The translations under genes were made by a program, and so were the position numbers. Shown here piece by piece: positions 49,266 to 56,487 of a stretch of 56,487 bases of DNA. Numbering within the stretch: position 1 is the stretch's first letter; each line of letters opens with the position of its first letter. The DNA lies in contig NZ_LMZQ01000019.1 in assembly GCF_001442625.1 (NCBI RefSeq), forward strand, positions 1 to 56,487, written 5' to 3'. A model generated the notes under the pieces. The model was given only the letters and a program-made list of their open reading frames with translations, did not search any database and was not told where the DNA came from. This DNA is from Pedobacter ginsenosidimutans. Its GTDB lineage: Bacteria > Bacteroidota > Bacteroidia > Sphingobacteriales > Sphingobacteriaceae.

Positions 49266-52145
49266 TTACAGCTCCATTAAAAACTCTGTCAGGTTTTTAT
49301 CGTGGGGCACTTCGAGCTTTTTACGCAAGCGATACCTGCGTATTTCAACTCCTCTTAAACTAATGTTTAGTAGTGATGACATCTCCTTGCTACTCATATT
49401 CATCCTGAGGTAGGCGCAGAGTTTCAAATCATTCGGAACAAGATCGGGATGCTGTGCCTTTAATTTTTTAAAGAAACTTTCGTGGGCCTCATTAAAACTA
49501 TTCTCAAATAAATGCCAATCACGCTCATCATTCATTCCATCATTAATTACTTTCTGGATTTTGCGGGTCTGATCATCTGAGAGTTTTTTACCATTCTCAT
49601 CCTTTAATTTGGTGATTTCATCACTTAGCTTTTGAAGCAGTTCGTTTTTATAAACGAGGGTCATGGCCGAGTTGGCGAGTTCTCTGTTTTTCGAGGCCAA
49701 TTCGGCTTGTAATTTTTCGGTTTGCAGCTTGATGATCTGCTTTTCGTTGATCTCTGTTTCCTGCCTAAGAATCTCTTCCTGCTCAGCCTGTAAACGATCG
49801 CTAATTTTTTGGCTATCCCGCTGTAATTTTCTTTCGTAGATTTTTTTGCCCAGAATTAACACCACCACAAAAAGAACAACATAACACAAAATGGCCCAGT
49901 TATTTAGATACCATGGCCGCAAAATGGTAAACGAATAAACGGTTTCCCCGCTTACTGAAGTATCATCGATTTTTGCCCTAACTTTAAAAACATAGTTCCC
50001 GGCACTTAAATTGGTGAAATCTTTTTCTGTGGCATAACTCCAGTCAGACCAGGCCTTAGAATATCCCTCTAAATAAAACTGATATTTAACCTTAGCCTGC
50101 CGGTAATAGGGCAATGCATAAGAAATGCGGATATTGTTGCGGCTGTTTTGGATCTCTGTTGATTCCTCACTATTTCCAGTTTCGCTGATGAGCGAAAATT
50201 TATCGGTAATATCTTCTACACGCCTGATCAGTACGGCAGGCAATTTTTGCTTCTGCAAATTCAGTTGAGCCGTAGGATTGTAAATTACAAAGCCATCATC
50301 AACGCTGATCAGGTAAATGGAATTACTGATTCGGCTGATATTCTCATAATATTGCACCATCCTGCCATCTAAAATGCTGAATTGATTCGAATCTATTTCT
50401 ACTTTACCAGGTTCGCTAAAGTTAACCAGTGCTGTTTTTCCGTGATTAATAAACCAATATTTTTTGCCTCCTGCGCTAATAATTTTATTGGATGATTCGA
50501 AAGAACCGAGTTCTTTATTAAGTGCTTCGTATTTGGTAAACTTATTGCTCAATTCATCGTAAGTATAAAAACCCGCATCAGAAGAAAAGACAATTTTGTT
50601 CTCTAAGTTGAATATATTGATGTTGTAATTGCCAGGGAGCCCGTTTTTTTCATCGAAATATTTTGTGCTGGTTACACTCGTGTAATTAGTACTTAAGCTT
50701 AATTTGTACAACCCTTTATAAGCATGCGCCACCCAGATATCTCCCTTATTATCCTGTTCTACATATCTGGATGGGGCATCAAAGCCTGCAATTTTTGTAG
50801 CAAACTTTAATCCCAGCGCTGGAGATTCTGTAAAAAGCGAAAGCCCGGTATAAGTGCCCTGAACTAGGTAATTTGGATTTGAGTTTAACTTTTTAATCGT
50901 CCAGCCACCAGCTGATCTTGATAACCAATCGATTTTATCGCCGTTTACTTTAAATGTGCCACTATTATGCCCGCAGATCAACTCATTATCAATAATGGTG
51001 AGTTCCCATACCTGCCCTTGTGAATTAGCGATTAACCGAAAATTAAATGGCAGTAGGTTATCTGGCGACCACTCGCTATAAAATAAACCTTGATTGGTAC
51101 CGAGATAAATTTTATTATTAAAAATAATGCTGGAGTAAACAGTACCAAACTGACCGGTTTTATCGAAATAAAAATATAAAGGAGAGTTAAGTTCTATGCG
51201 GTCTATCCCGTTATCAAGACCTGTCCAAAGATTTTGTTCATTATCGGCATATAAACTTAAAACAGTATTGTTCTGTAAACCGCTCGATTTATTGATCCGT
51301 TGCACAACTCTTCCATTTTCATCAATGATGATCAGGCCATTAAGGATAGTACCATAAGCAAAATATTTACCCAATAAACTTACCCCATTGTTAAGTTGGT
51401 AGGTTTTAAGATAGCTATTTGCCGGCGTATTCAGGGGCGTAAAATCTTTTCCGTCATAGGTAAATAATCCGTTCTTACTGGTGCCGATAATGAGGCCGCT
51501 GGTTTTATAAGGAAGGATAGAAAGAATTCCTTCTTTGCCAAGTTTCTCACTGTTTGGAATATGAACTAACTTGTTGCCAATGAGTTCGAACAAACCTTTT
51601 TCCAGTACTTCAATTAAGAACCTTTTGTTTACCTTATGGAGAAACAGAAAGGAAGATGGCGATTTTACAACCTCGATTTTGTTGTTTTTATAGATAAATA
51701 TTTTCGAAAAGGATTGAAAGATTACCCTGTCCTGGTCTACATAGATTTTCCAAACTTCATCATTGATTTTTATTCCTTTTGGTAAAAGATTGGTAAGTGA
51801 GCTATAGGTTAACTTGTTGCTTTTAATCGACCAAAAGCCAAATTCACCAAAGCTACCGGTATAAATTCTTCCTTTATCATCTATCGCGACCGATCTAACA
51901 ATTTGCCTGTTGGGCATCTGATATTTCTGCCAGTAGCGGCCATCGAAAGTTAAAAGTCCTTCAGCATTGCCAAAGTACATCACGCCATTTTTATCTTTTG
52001 CTATACTCCAGTTCTGGTTTCCTGACGAATAAACAGATTTTGGATAATTTTCTATATATGGAACGCCTATGCTTTTAATTTCTGATGCATGGGTATTTAT
52101 TGCGAAGCACGATAATAATAATAGGAGCCGGAAATAGTTTAGCAT
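49266..52145 (-). CDS. SusR-like membrane regulator: beta-propeller sensor, Y_Y_Y domain and C-terminal HTH
   Basis: I start at 52145 (959 residues), where MLNYFRLLLLLSCFAINTHA forms a signal peptide; the longer frame from 52169 puts eight extra residues before it. A periplasmic two-component-regulator propeller fills about 30-640 (SIAKDKNGVMYFGNAEGLLTF, NEQNLWTGLDNGIDRI), followed by a Y_Y_Y domain (about 680-750; VKYQFYLEGYSKAWSDWS), a membrane helix (about 755-775), a coiled coil (about 780-850) and a LuxR-like helix-turn-helix at the end (LRMNMSSKEMSSLLNISLRG). It has no histidine kinase or receiver, so ligand binding outside should act directly on DNA binding. It likely activates susC. 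Confidence 0.9.
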   Translation of the reverse strand: MLNYFRLLLLLSCFAINTHASEIKSIGVPYIENYPKSVYSSGNQNWSIAKDKNGVMYFGNAEGLLTFDGRYWQKYQMPNRQIVRSVAIDDKGRIYTGSFGEFGFWSIKSNKLTYSSLTNLLPKGIKINDEVWKIYVDQDRVIFQSFSKIFIYKNNKIEVVKSPSSFLFLHKVNKRFLIEVLEKGLFELIGNKLVHIPNSEKLGKEGILSILPYKTSGLIIGTSKNGLFTYDGKDFTPLNTPANSYLKTYQLNNGVSLLGKYFAYGTILNGLIIIDENGRVVQRINKSSGLQNNTVLSLYADNEQNLWTGLDNGIDRIELNSPLYFYFDKTGQFGTVYSSIIFNNKIYLGTNQGLFYSEWSPDNLLPFNFRLIANSQGQVWELTIIDNELICGHNSGTFKVNGDKIDWLSRSAGGWTIKKLNSNPNYLVQGTYTGLSLFTESPALGLKFATKIAGFDAPSRYVEQDNKGDIWVAHAYKGLYKLSLSTNYTSVTSTKYFDEKNGLPGNYNINIFNLENKIVFSSDAGFYTYDELSNKFTKYEALNKELGSFESSNKIISAGGKKYWFINHGKTALVNFSEPGKVEIDSNQFSILDGRMVQYYENISRISNSIYLISVDDGFVIYNPTAQLNLQKQKLPAVLIRRVEDITDKFSLISETGNSEESTEIQNSRNNIRISYALPYYRQAKVKYQFYLEGYSKAWSDWSYATEKDFTNLSAGNYVFKVRAKIDDTSVSGETVYSFTILRPWYLNNWAILCYVVLFVVVLILGKKIYERKLQRDSQKISDRLQAEQEEILRQETEINEKQIIKLQTEKLQAELASKNRELANSAMTLVYKNELLQKLSDEITKLKDENGKKLSDDQTRKIQKVINDGMNDERDWHLFENSFNEAHESFFKKLKAQHPDLVPNDLKLCAYLRMNMSSKEMSSLLNISLRGVEIRRYRLRKKLEVPHDKNLTEFLMEL

Positions 52146-52562
52146 AAAATGGTTAATAGGTAAAGCCATTAATACACAAAGTAAATGAAAAATTGTTTAA
52201 TAGTCGATCGTTAATGGCCTATAGTTCATGACTATTAGTTTAATGATGGCTTTTTGATAAATGATCAACAATCGCACTATTAAAACAGATCGTGGTTATG
52301 CAATATTATAATGGTTGATTGTCTTCACCATTGAAAAGTTAAGAAACATTAAGTAGTTAAGTAAATTAAGGATTGAATACTGGAACCTGCTAACTAGCCC
52401 TGATGGCAGTGGCACGAAGCCAATTCTTCATTGGCGAAGTAAAACGTACAGCAGGACGGAACCCTTGTTGTTTGCAATGACACTGCGCTCCAAAAAACTT
52501 ATGATGTTATAATTCCTGCAATTGAAACTTCATCAATCAACTATGAGCTATCAATCCAAAAC
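52146..52562. other. Gene-free spacer with a structured repeat
   Basis: This 417-base spacer lies between trhO (ending at 52563) and the regulator gene start, both on the minus strand. Positions 52395-52490 hold an element starting tagccctgatggcagtggca, with a central hairpin GCCAAT-tcttc-ATTGGC (52419-52435) and the right arm gtacagcaggacgg. It resembles an intergenic element I recall as frequent in Flavobacterium and Pedobacter spacers. The rest is AT-rich without a frame or clear promoter box. Confidence 0.55.
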
Positions 52563-53498
52563 CTAGCTTTTTACTGCTACCGGCTGCGGAACCTTTACGT
52601 AATAGCCTGTGCCATCGTATGGGCGTTTGCGCGGGTTAGTTGTACATGCTGTTGAGCAACAACCTTGAAGCTGATCGCCGCATTCATCGCATTGGGTAAT
52701 GTGTTCATTACACTCTGGATTGGCACAGTTGATCATTTTAGGGGTAGTTTTACCACAGTTATAACAAACTGAAACAATGGTAGGGTTTACTTTATTTACA
52801 TCAACGGCTATGCGGTTGTCGAAAACATAACACTTGCCTTCAAAATCCTTTCCGCCTGCTTCTTTTCCATATTTAATAATGCCACCATGTAATTGGTAAA
52901 CATCGTTAAAACCATGATGTAAAAGCAAAGCAGATGCCTTTTCACATTTTATGCCACCTGTACAATACGTTAATATTTTTTTGTCTTTATATTGGGCAAG
53001 TTGATTAATCTGTTCAGGGAAATCGCGGAAATTCTCGATATCGAGTGTTAATGCATTTTTAAATTTACCAAGATTGTGTTCATAATTGGAGCGGACATCC
53101 AGGATAATTACATCCTCATCATCTTTCATTTTCATGAAATCTACAGGCTCTAAATGTTTACCTGTTTTTTCGTTCGGATTAATGATCGAGGTATCTCTTA
53201 AACCAGAATGAACAATTTCTGATTTATAACGGCAGTGCATTTTCAGAAACGAAGGCTCCTCAACGTCATCTATTTTAAACTCTGTTTTTGCAAACCTTTC
53301 ATCGGCATGTACAGCTTTCATGTAAGCTTCGCAAGCCTCAGCAGTACCAGAAACAGTGCCGTTTAAACCTTCATCGGCAACGATAATTCGGCCAACTAAA
53401 CCTAATGATTTACAAAATTTAAGATGATCGGCAGCAAATTGTTCTGCCTCTGCTATGTAGCTATAGCAATAGTAAAGTAGTGTCTGATATTTTTCCAT
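52563..53498 (-). CDS. trhO: tRNA uridine(34) hydroxylase, rhodanese type
   Basis: The 311-residue protein belongs to the YceA/TrhO family. An N-terminal acylphosphatase-like domain (about 5-95; CKSLGLVGRIIVADEGLNGTVSG) precedes a rhodanese domain (about 115-215) with the active-site loop TYCTGGIKCEK (Cys179, with Cys185 close by). The C-terminus is cysteine-rich (SVCYNCGKTTPKMINCANPEC, then CDECGDQLQGCC), a probable zinc-binding tail usual in this family. TrhO makes 5-hydroxyuridine at the tRNA wobble position. The gene has a clear -7 box 41 bases upstream. Confidence 0.94.
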   Translation of the reverse strand: MEKYQTLLYYCYSYIAEAEQFAADHLKFCKSLGLVGRIIVADEGLNGTVSGTAEACEAYMKAVHADERFAKTEFKIDDVEEPSFLKMHCRYKSEIVHSGLRDTSIINPNEKTGKHLEPVDFMKMKDDEDVIILDVRSNYEHNLGKFKNALTLDIENFRDFPEQINQLAQYKDKKILTYCTGGIKCEKASALLLHHGFNDVYQLHGGIIKYGKEAGGKDFEGKCYVFDNRIAVDVNKVNPTIVSVCYNCGKTTPKMINCANPECNEHITQCDECGDQLQGCCSTACTTNPRKRPYDGTGYYVKVPQPVAVKS

Positions 53499-53538
53499 AA
53501 CGCTGTTGATACCGTTGCAAACGGCGTTTAAAGCGGGG

Positions 53539-53546
53539 CAAAGATA
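53539..53546 (-). promoter_or_regulatory. Putative -7 box of trhO
   Basis: On the minus strand the sequence is TATCTTTG, matching TAnnTTTG, 41 bases before the ATG. An imperfect palindrome, aacgctgttgataccgttgcaaacggcgtt, lies between the box and the start codon and would be in the leader. Confidence 0.45.
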
Positions 53547-53551
53547 ATAAA

Positions 53552-53620
53552 AAAGGTTGAAGGTAAAAGGATAAAGATGTAAGGTTTTGCCCTCTACCTT
53601 ATGCCTTCAGCCCTAAACCT
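53552..53620. repeat. aaggttgaagg-family inverted repeat after the DUF5686 gene
   Basis: aaaaggttgaaggtaaaagg and the downstream ccttatgccttcagccctaa form an imperfect inverted repeat of about 70 bases. It lies two bases past the DUF5686 stop codon and probably ends that transcript. Confidence 0.6.
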
Positions 53621-53622
53621 TA

Positions 53623-56070
53623 TTATAGGGTGTAAGCTATTCTAAATCCTTGTGTTAATTTGCGGGCACCATCATAGGCAAAGCCATAACTGGCCCTTAA
53701 TACCAGGCGCTGGAAACCGAAATAAAATTCTTTATAATTTCTTTTTTCTGGAGAAGACAAATAACCGCCCCCAATAAATTCTTCTAATTTAGCTTTACGC
53801 AGTAACGGCACTTTATTTGTGAAAAAGCCTGCAAAATTATGCTCTAAATGCGCTTCGAAGTATTGCTGGTTGGTGCTAAACTGATAAAAATCTAAAAATT
53901 GAAACTTCCTTATATTAGGAGGGAAGATGGTAGATATGTTACCTGAAAAATGTTTGAAATCAGGATAGTACATCTTTGTATTATTAAGAAACTTTCCTGC
54001 CCCAACCAAAAATGAGCTATAACCCAATAACCCTAAGCTAATTCTATCCTGATAAACTTCTGCTTTTACAAAATCATAATCAACATCGCTATTTAAAACA
54101 TTGTTAAATCCTTTTTTATATAATACTGTAATCCTAGGAAAGTGAGATTCGGTATAAAACTTGCCATCTGGACGGGTAATGTATTTCTGACCGATGGTGT
54201 AGGTTAAACTTACAGTTGCACTTAAGGAGTTGTAGGTGGGGAAAAGTGGCGTTTCTACAGTTGGACTAAAAGGATTGTTCGACGTAAATTCCCTGTCCTT
54301 GGCATCGATAAACTTAAATGTAGAGTTATTGATTAAATTTTTGTTCCTGCTATAATCTACACTTGCACTTCCCTGTAATCCTGTTGCCAGTTCTCTGGTG
54401 GTGTTAATGTTAATAAAGCTTTTCTCATAAAATTTTGAGAAGTTTTTTTCGTAAAGCAATGAATTAATGGTATTGCCTAGGGCAGTCATTGAGCCCAGAT
54501 TGTTTAGGTCGAAAATGCCATTTCCGAACGATGCACCTACACTGGCCCTTTTAAGCGGATTGTAATAGTAACTTCCGGTTAAACTTCCGGTAAGTTTTTG
54601 GTTGGCAAAACCATACCTCAGTTCAGGGCGGATAGAATAAGATCTCCTATTCTCAAAATCCTTTCTATACGTAACTCCATATTTTACCGCAAAACCTTCT
54701 ACGGTATTGTAAAATATGGCTTTAAGTACCGGATCGAAAGACCAGTATTCCTTATCATAGCGGTCGTTAACACTATATCCTCTAAGCAGCAATTTGCCGA
54801 TACCAAACTTATTGTTGTCTTTTTCTAATGAATCGAGATACTTTTTCGATTCCTTTAATTTAGCAATACTATCTTTTTTAACGTAATTAAGCTTTTCGTC
54901 ACCTGTTAAAGGGATCGGCCTATTATTTGTCCAGTAGGTAGAGTCTTTTTTGTTCACCATTTCGGTTATTTTCAATATTTCGCCATTGAAAAAGTTTTTA
55001 GGAAACTTAGGGTCAACATTGTAATTGCTATAAATACCAACAAAATAGCCTGCAATTTTAAAGCCTAACACATTACCCGCAAATTGAAAATTGATAGCGG
55101 TAGGCATGTAAACCTCCTTAACTTTGGTGAATTGCTGGCTGATGTTTAAGGTATCGATAAAGTTGATCCCCGATTTTTTAGTTAAGTAAACATCGGTATT
55201 GTAAATTCTCCAGCTGCCATCAATAATGTAAATAATTCCCCTAAACACAGGGTCATTTTCGCGACGGGGGATGACCTCGATTTTGTGGATCAGTTCTCCA
55301 TTTTCTTTGCTTTCGCCAAGCAATTTGTATTTATAGTAAAACAGGGCATTGTCTGCAATTGGCGAAATAAAGCCCCTGGTACTTAATTTGTTTTCGAGCA
55401 GGTAATTATCATAAAAATTAATGATGAGATCAGATGCTTTATTAAAACTGAAAGCATTGTTTCTTCCGGCAACTTTTGATGAAATCATTTCTTCGTGCAC
55501 ATCATTAGGCCTTCTGAAATTGAACTTACTCTGCGATTCTGATAAATAAATGATACCTTTTCGATTGGTATCGAGTTCCAAAACTTTTTGGATATCCTGC
55601 CCGAAAAACTTTTTAGGGGCACCTCTTAAACGTTGTACACCTTTGATGTAAACATCGCAACTAAATTCCTTAACTTCATTTAAGTGTGTTTTTCTTTGCT
55701 TAATGGTCTTACGGATAATGGCATAAGCCGGATCTTCAGCATTTGCCCTGATGTTTACATTTTCTAAAGTATAACTTTCGGATGTAAGGGTTACGTTGAG
55801 CGAAATATCGTCGGTAAGGTTGATGATATGCTCCTGCTGTTTATAGCCCACTGCCCTAAAATGCAGCGTGTATTCTCCCGTTTTTAGCTTCATCGAATAT
55901 CTCCCATCAACATTTGCAGATGTGCCGGTAGTGGTGTTTTTTAAATAAACGGAGGCAAAAGGAACAGGCTGTCCGTTAGTATCTTTAACTATACCTGTAA
56001 TGGTAAATTGTTGAGCAAAAACAAAATTGGTGAGGCCACAAAAAAATAGGAGCGCGCAAATTCTTATCAT
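53623..56070 (-). CDS. DUF5686 outer-membrane protein with carboxypeptidase-like domain
   Basis: The 815-residue protein has a signal peptide (cleavage after FVFAQ), a carboxypeptidase-regulatory-like domain at about 22-105 (GIVKDTNGQPVPFASVYLKN) and a long DUF5686 region that ends in beta-barrel-like strands (RLVLRASYGFAYDGARKLTQ, GFRIAYTL). The mid part has features of the family such as YIIDGSWRIYNTDVYLTKKSG. It is a Bacteroidota-specific outer-membrane protein of unknown function; the barrel and the N-terminal domain resemble TonB receptors without a plug. It is monocistronic. Confidence 0.9.
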   Translation of the reverse strand: MIRICALLFFCGLTNFVFAQQFTITGIVKDTNGQPVPFASVYLKNTTTGTSANVDGRYSMKLKTGEYTLHFRAVGYKQQEHIINLTDDISLNVTLTSESYTLENVNIRANAEDPAYAIIRKTIKQRKTHLNEVKEFSCDVYIKGVQRLRGAPKKFFGQDIQKVLELDTNRKGIIYLSESQSKFNFRRPNDVHEEMISSKVAGRNNAFSFNKASDLIINFYDNYLLENKLSTRGFISPIADNALFYYKYKLLGESKENGELIHKIEVIPRRENDPVFRGIIYIIDGSWRIYNTDVYLTKKSGINFIDTLNISQQFTKVKEVYMPTAINFQFAGNVLGFKIAGYFVGIYSNYNVDPKFPKNFFNGEILKITEMVNKKDSTYWTNNRPIPLTGDEKLNYVKKDSIAKLKESKKYLDSLEKDNNKFGIGKLLLRGYSVNDRYDKEYWSFDPVLKAIFYNTVEGFAVKYGVTYRKDFENRRSYSIRPELRYGFANQKLTGSLTGSYYYNPLKRASVGASFGNGIFDLNNLGSMTALGNTINSLLYEKNFSKFYEKSFININTTRELATGLQGSASVDYSRNKNLINNSTFKFIDAKDREFTSNNPFSPTVETPLFPTYNSLSATVSLTYTIGQKYITRPDGKFYTESHFPRITVLYKKGFNNVLNSDVDYDFVKAEVYQDRISLGLLGYSSFLVGAGKFLNNTKMYYPDFKHFSGNISTIFPPNIRKFQFLDFYQFSTNQQYFEAHLEHNFAGFFTNKVPLLRKAKLEEFIGGGYLSSPEKRNYKEFYFGFQRLVLRASYGFAYDGARKLTQGFRIAYTL

Positions 56071-56281
56071 AAATTAGATTAGTAAGCTATAAATATCGAA
56101 TAACTTTTAAGACTATACATATAGGGGGGTGTTAAAGTTTGTTAAGATTGAAAAAAATGGGATAATATTAATTTTTTTCAGAATAATATAAATGTAATCA
56201 CCATTAGCCAACTAATCAAACGTTTGTCTCTAAAATATGTTGTTAAAATTGCCTTTTTAGGTCTGTAAAGACTTTTTTTTA

Positions 56282-56289
56282 TAACTTTG
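56282..56289 (+). promoter_or_regulatory. Putative -7 box of kbl
   Basis: The sequence TAACTTTG matches TAnnTTTG. It lies 28 bases before the kbl ATG. A -33 box is not clear. Confidence 0.5.
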
Positions 56290-56317
56290 GGCGTAAAATC
56301 AACCATATAAAAAGGCC

Positions 56318-56487
56318 ATGTATAAAACATTACAACCTGTTCTTCAGAAAGAACTTGAAGAAATCGAAAACGCTGGATTATTTAAACGCGAAAGAATTAT
56401 TGTTACCCCTCAGGGTGCCGACATTAAAGTGGCCGGCGGTGCTGAAGTAGTTAACTTTTGTGCAAATAATTATTTAGGACTCTCTTC
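56318..56487 (+). CDS. kbl: Glycine C-acetyltransferase (2-amino-3-ketobutyrate CoA ligase), truncated by the window edge
   Basis: The first 56 codons are present, starting MYKTLQPVLQKELEEIENAG and ending VNFCANNYLGLS, which is the N-terminal signature of the alpha-oxoamine synthase family in its Kbl form. The PLP-binding domain lies outside the window. The enzyme splits 2-amino-3-ketobutyrate with CoA into glycine and acetyl-CoA, the step after threonine dehydrogenase, whose gene is 22.5 kb to the left. The two genes are not adjacent here. Confidence 0.9.
   Translation, partial: MYKTLQPVLQKELEEIENAGLFKRERIIVTPQGADIKVAGGAEVVNFCANNYLGLS

Overview
The window looks like a chromosomal segment of a Pedobacter-like member of the Sphingobacteriaceae (Bacteroidota). 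The evidence is AT-rich DNA, SusC/SusD and STN-type TonB receptors, FecR/ECF-sigma signalling, DUF5686 and DUF2911 proteins, TAnnTTTG-type -7 boxes close to start codons, few Shine-Dalgarno sites, and spacers full of degenerate palindromic repeats. I found no tRNA, rRNA, CRISPR array, transposase or phage gene.

Layout. 0-14.5 kb is mostly housekeeping: a GIY-YIG protein, fabG, a YafK-like L,D-transpeptidase, a membrane VWA protein, a TRIC-family channel, a DivIC/FtsB-like protein, enolase, DUF2911, a GNAT enzyme, a two-gene ABC transporter, a PBP4-type carboxypeptidase, a CDP-alcohol phosphatidyltransferase and asd. 15.1-32.5 kb is a minus-strand catabolic locus. It begins with an ECF sigma factor, a FecR anti-sigma factor and an STN TonB receptor. 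Twelve genes follow: four Tat-exported TIM-barrel proteins and one cytosolic one, a GMC oxidoreductase with its Tat-carrying small subunit, a cytochrome c, two Gfo/Idh/MocA oxidoreductases, a DUF1080 (3-keto-glycoside-active family) protein and an MFS transporter. I read this as a periplasmic oxidise-then-cleave (3-keto-sugar) route that contains no classical glycoside hydrolase.

32.8-34.6 kb carries an L-threonine 3-dehydrogenase-like SDR and a YebC regulator. 34.8-52.2 kb is a polysaccharide utilisation locus on the minus strand. It contains a propeller/Y_Y_Y/HTH membrane regulator, SusC, SusD, a LamG lipoprotein, two GH144-type ('glucoamylase' fold) lipoproteins, a small unknown secreted protein, a GH43-like enzyme with discoidin and FN3-like domains, a GH3 beta-glucosidase and an esterase-like hydrolase. 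GH144 plus GH3 points to beta-1,2-glucan (sophoro-oligosaccharide) use. The window ends with trhO, a DUF5686 outer-membrane protein and the truncated start of kbl.

How the genes may work together. Glycan import and depolymerisation (SusCD, GH144, GH3) could supply beta-glucosides or disaccharides. The Tat/cytochrome-linked locus could oxidise such glycosides at C3 and open them by elimination instead of hydrolysis. Terminator-like hairpins break both catabolic loci into sub-operons. The link between the two loci is inference.
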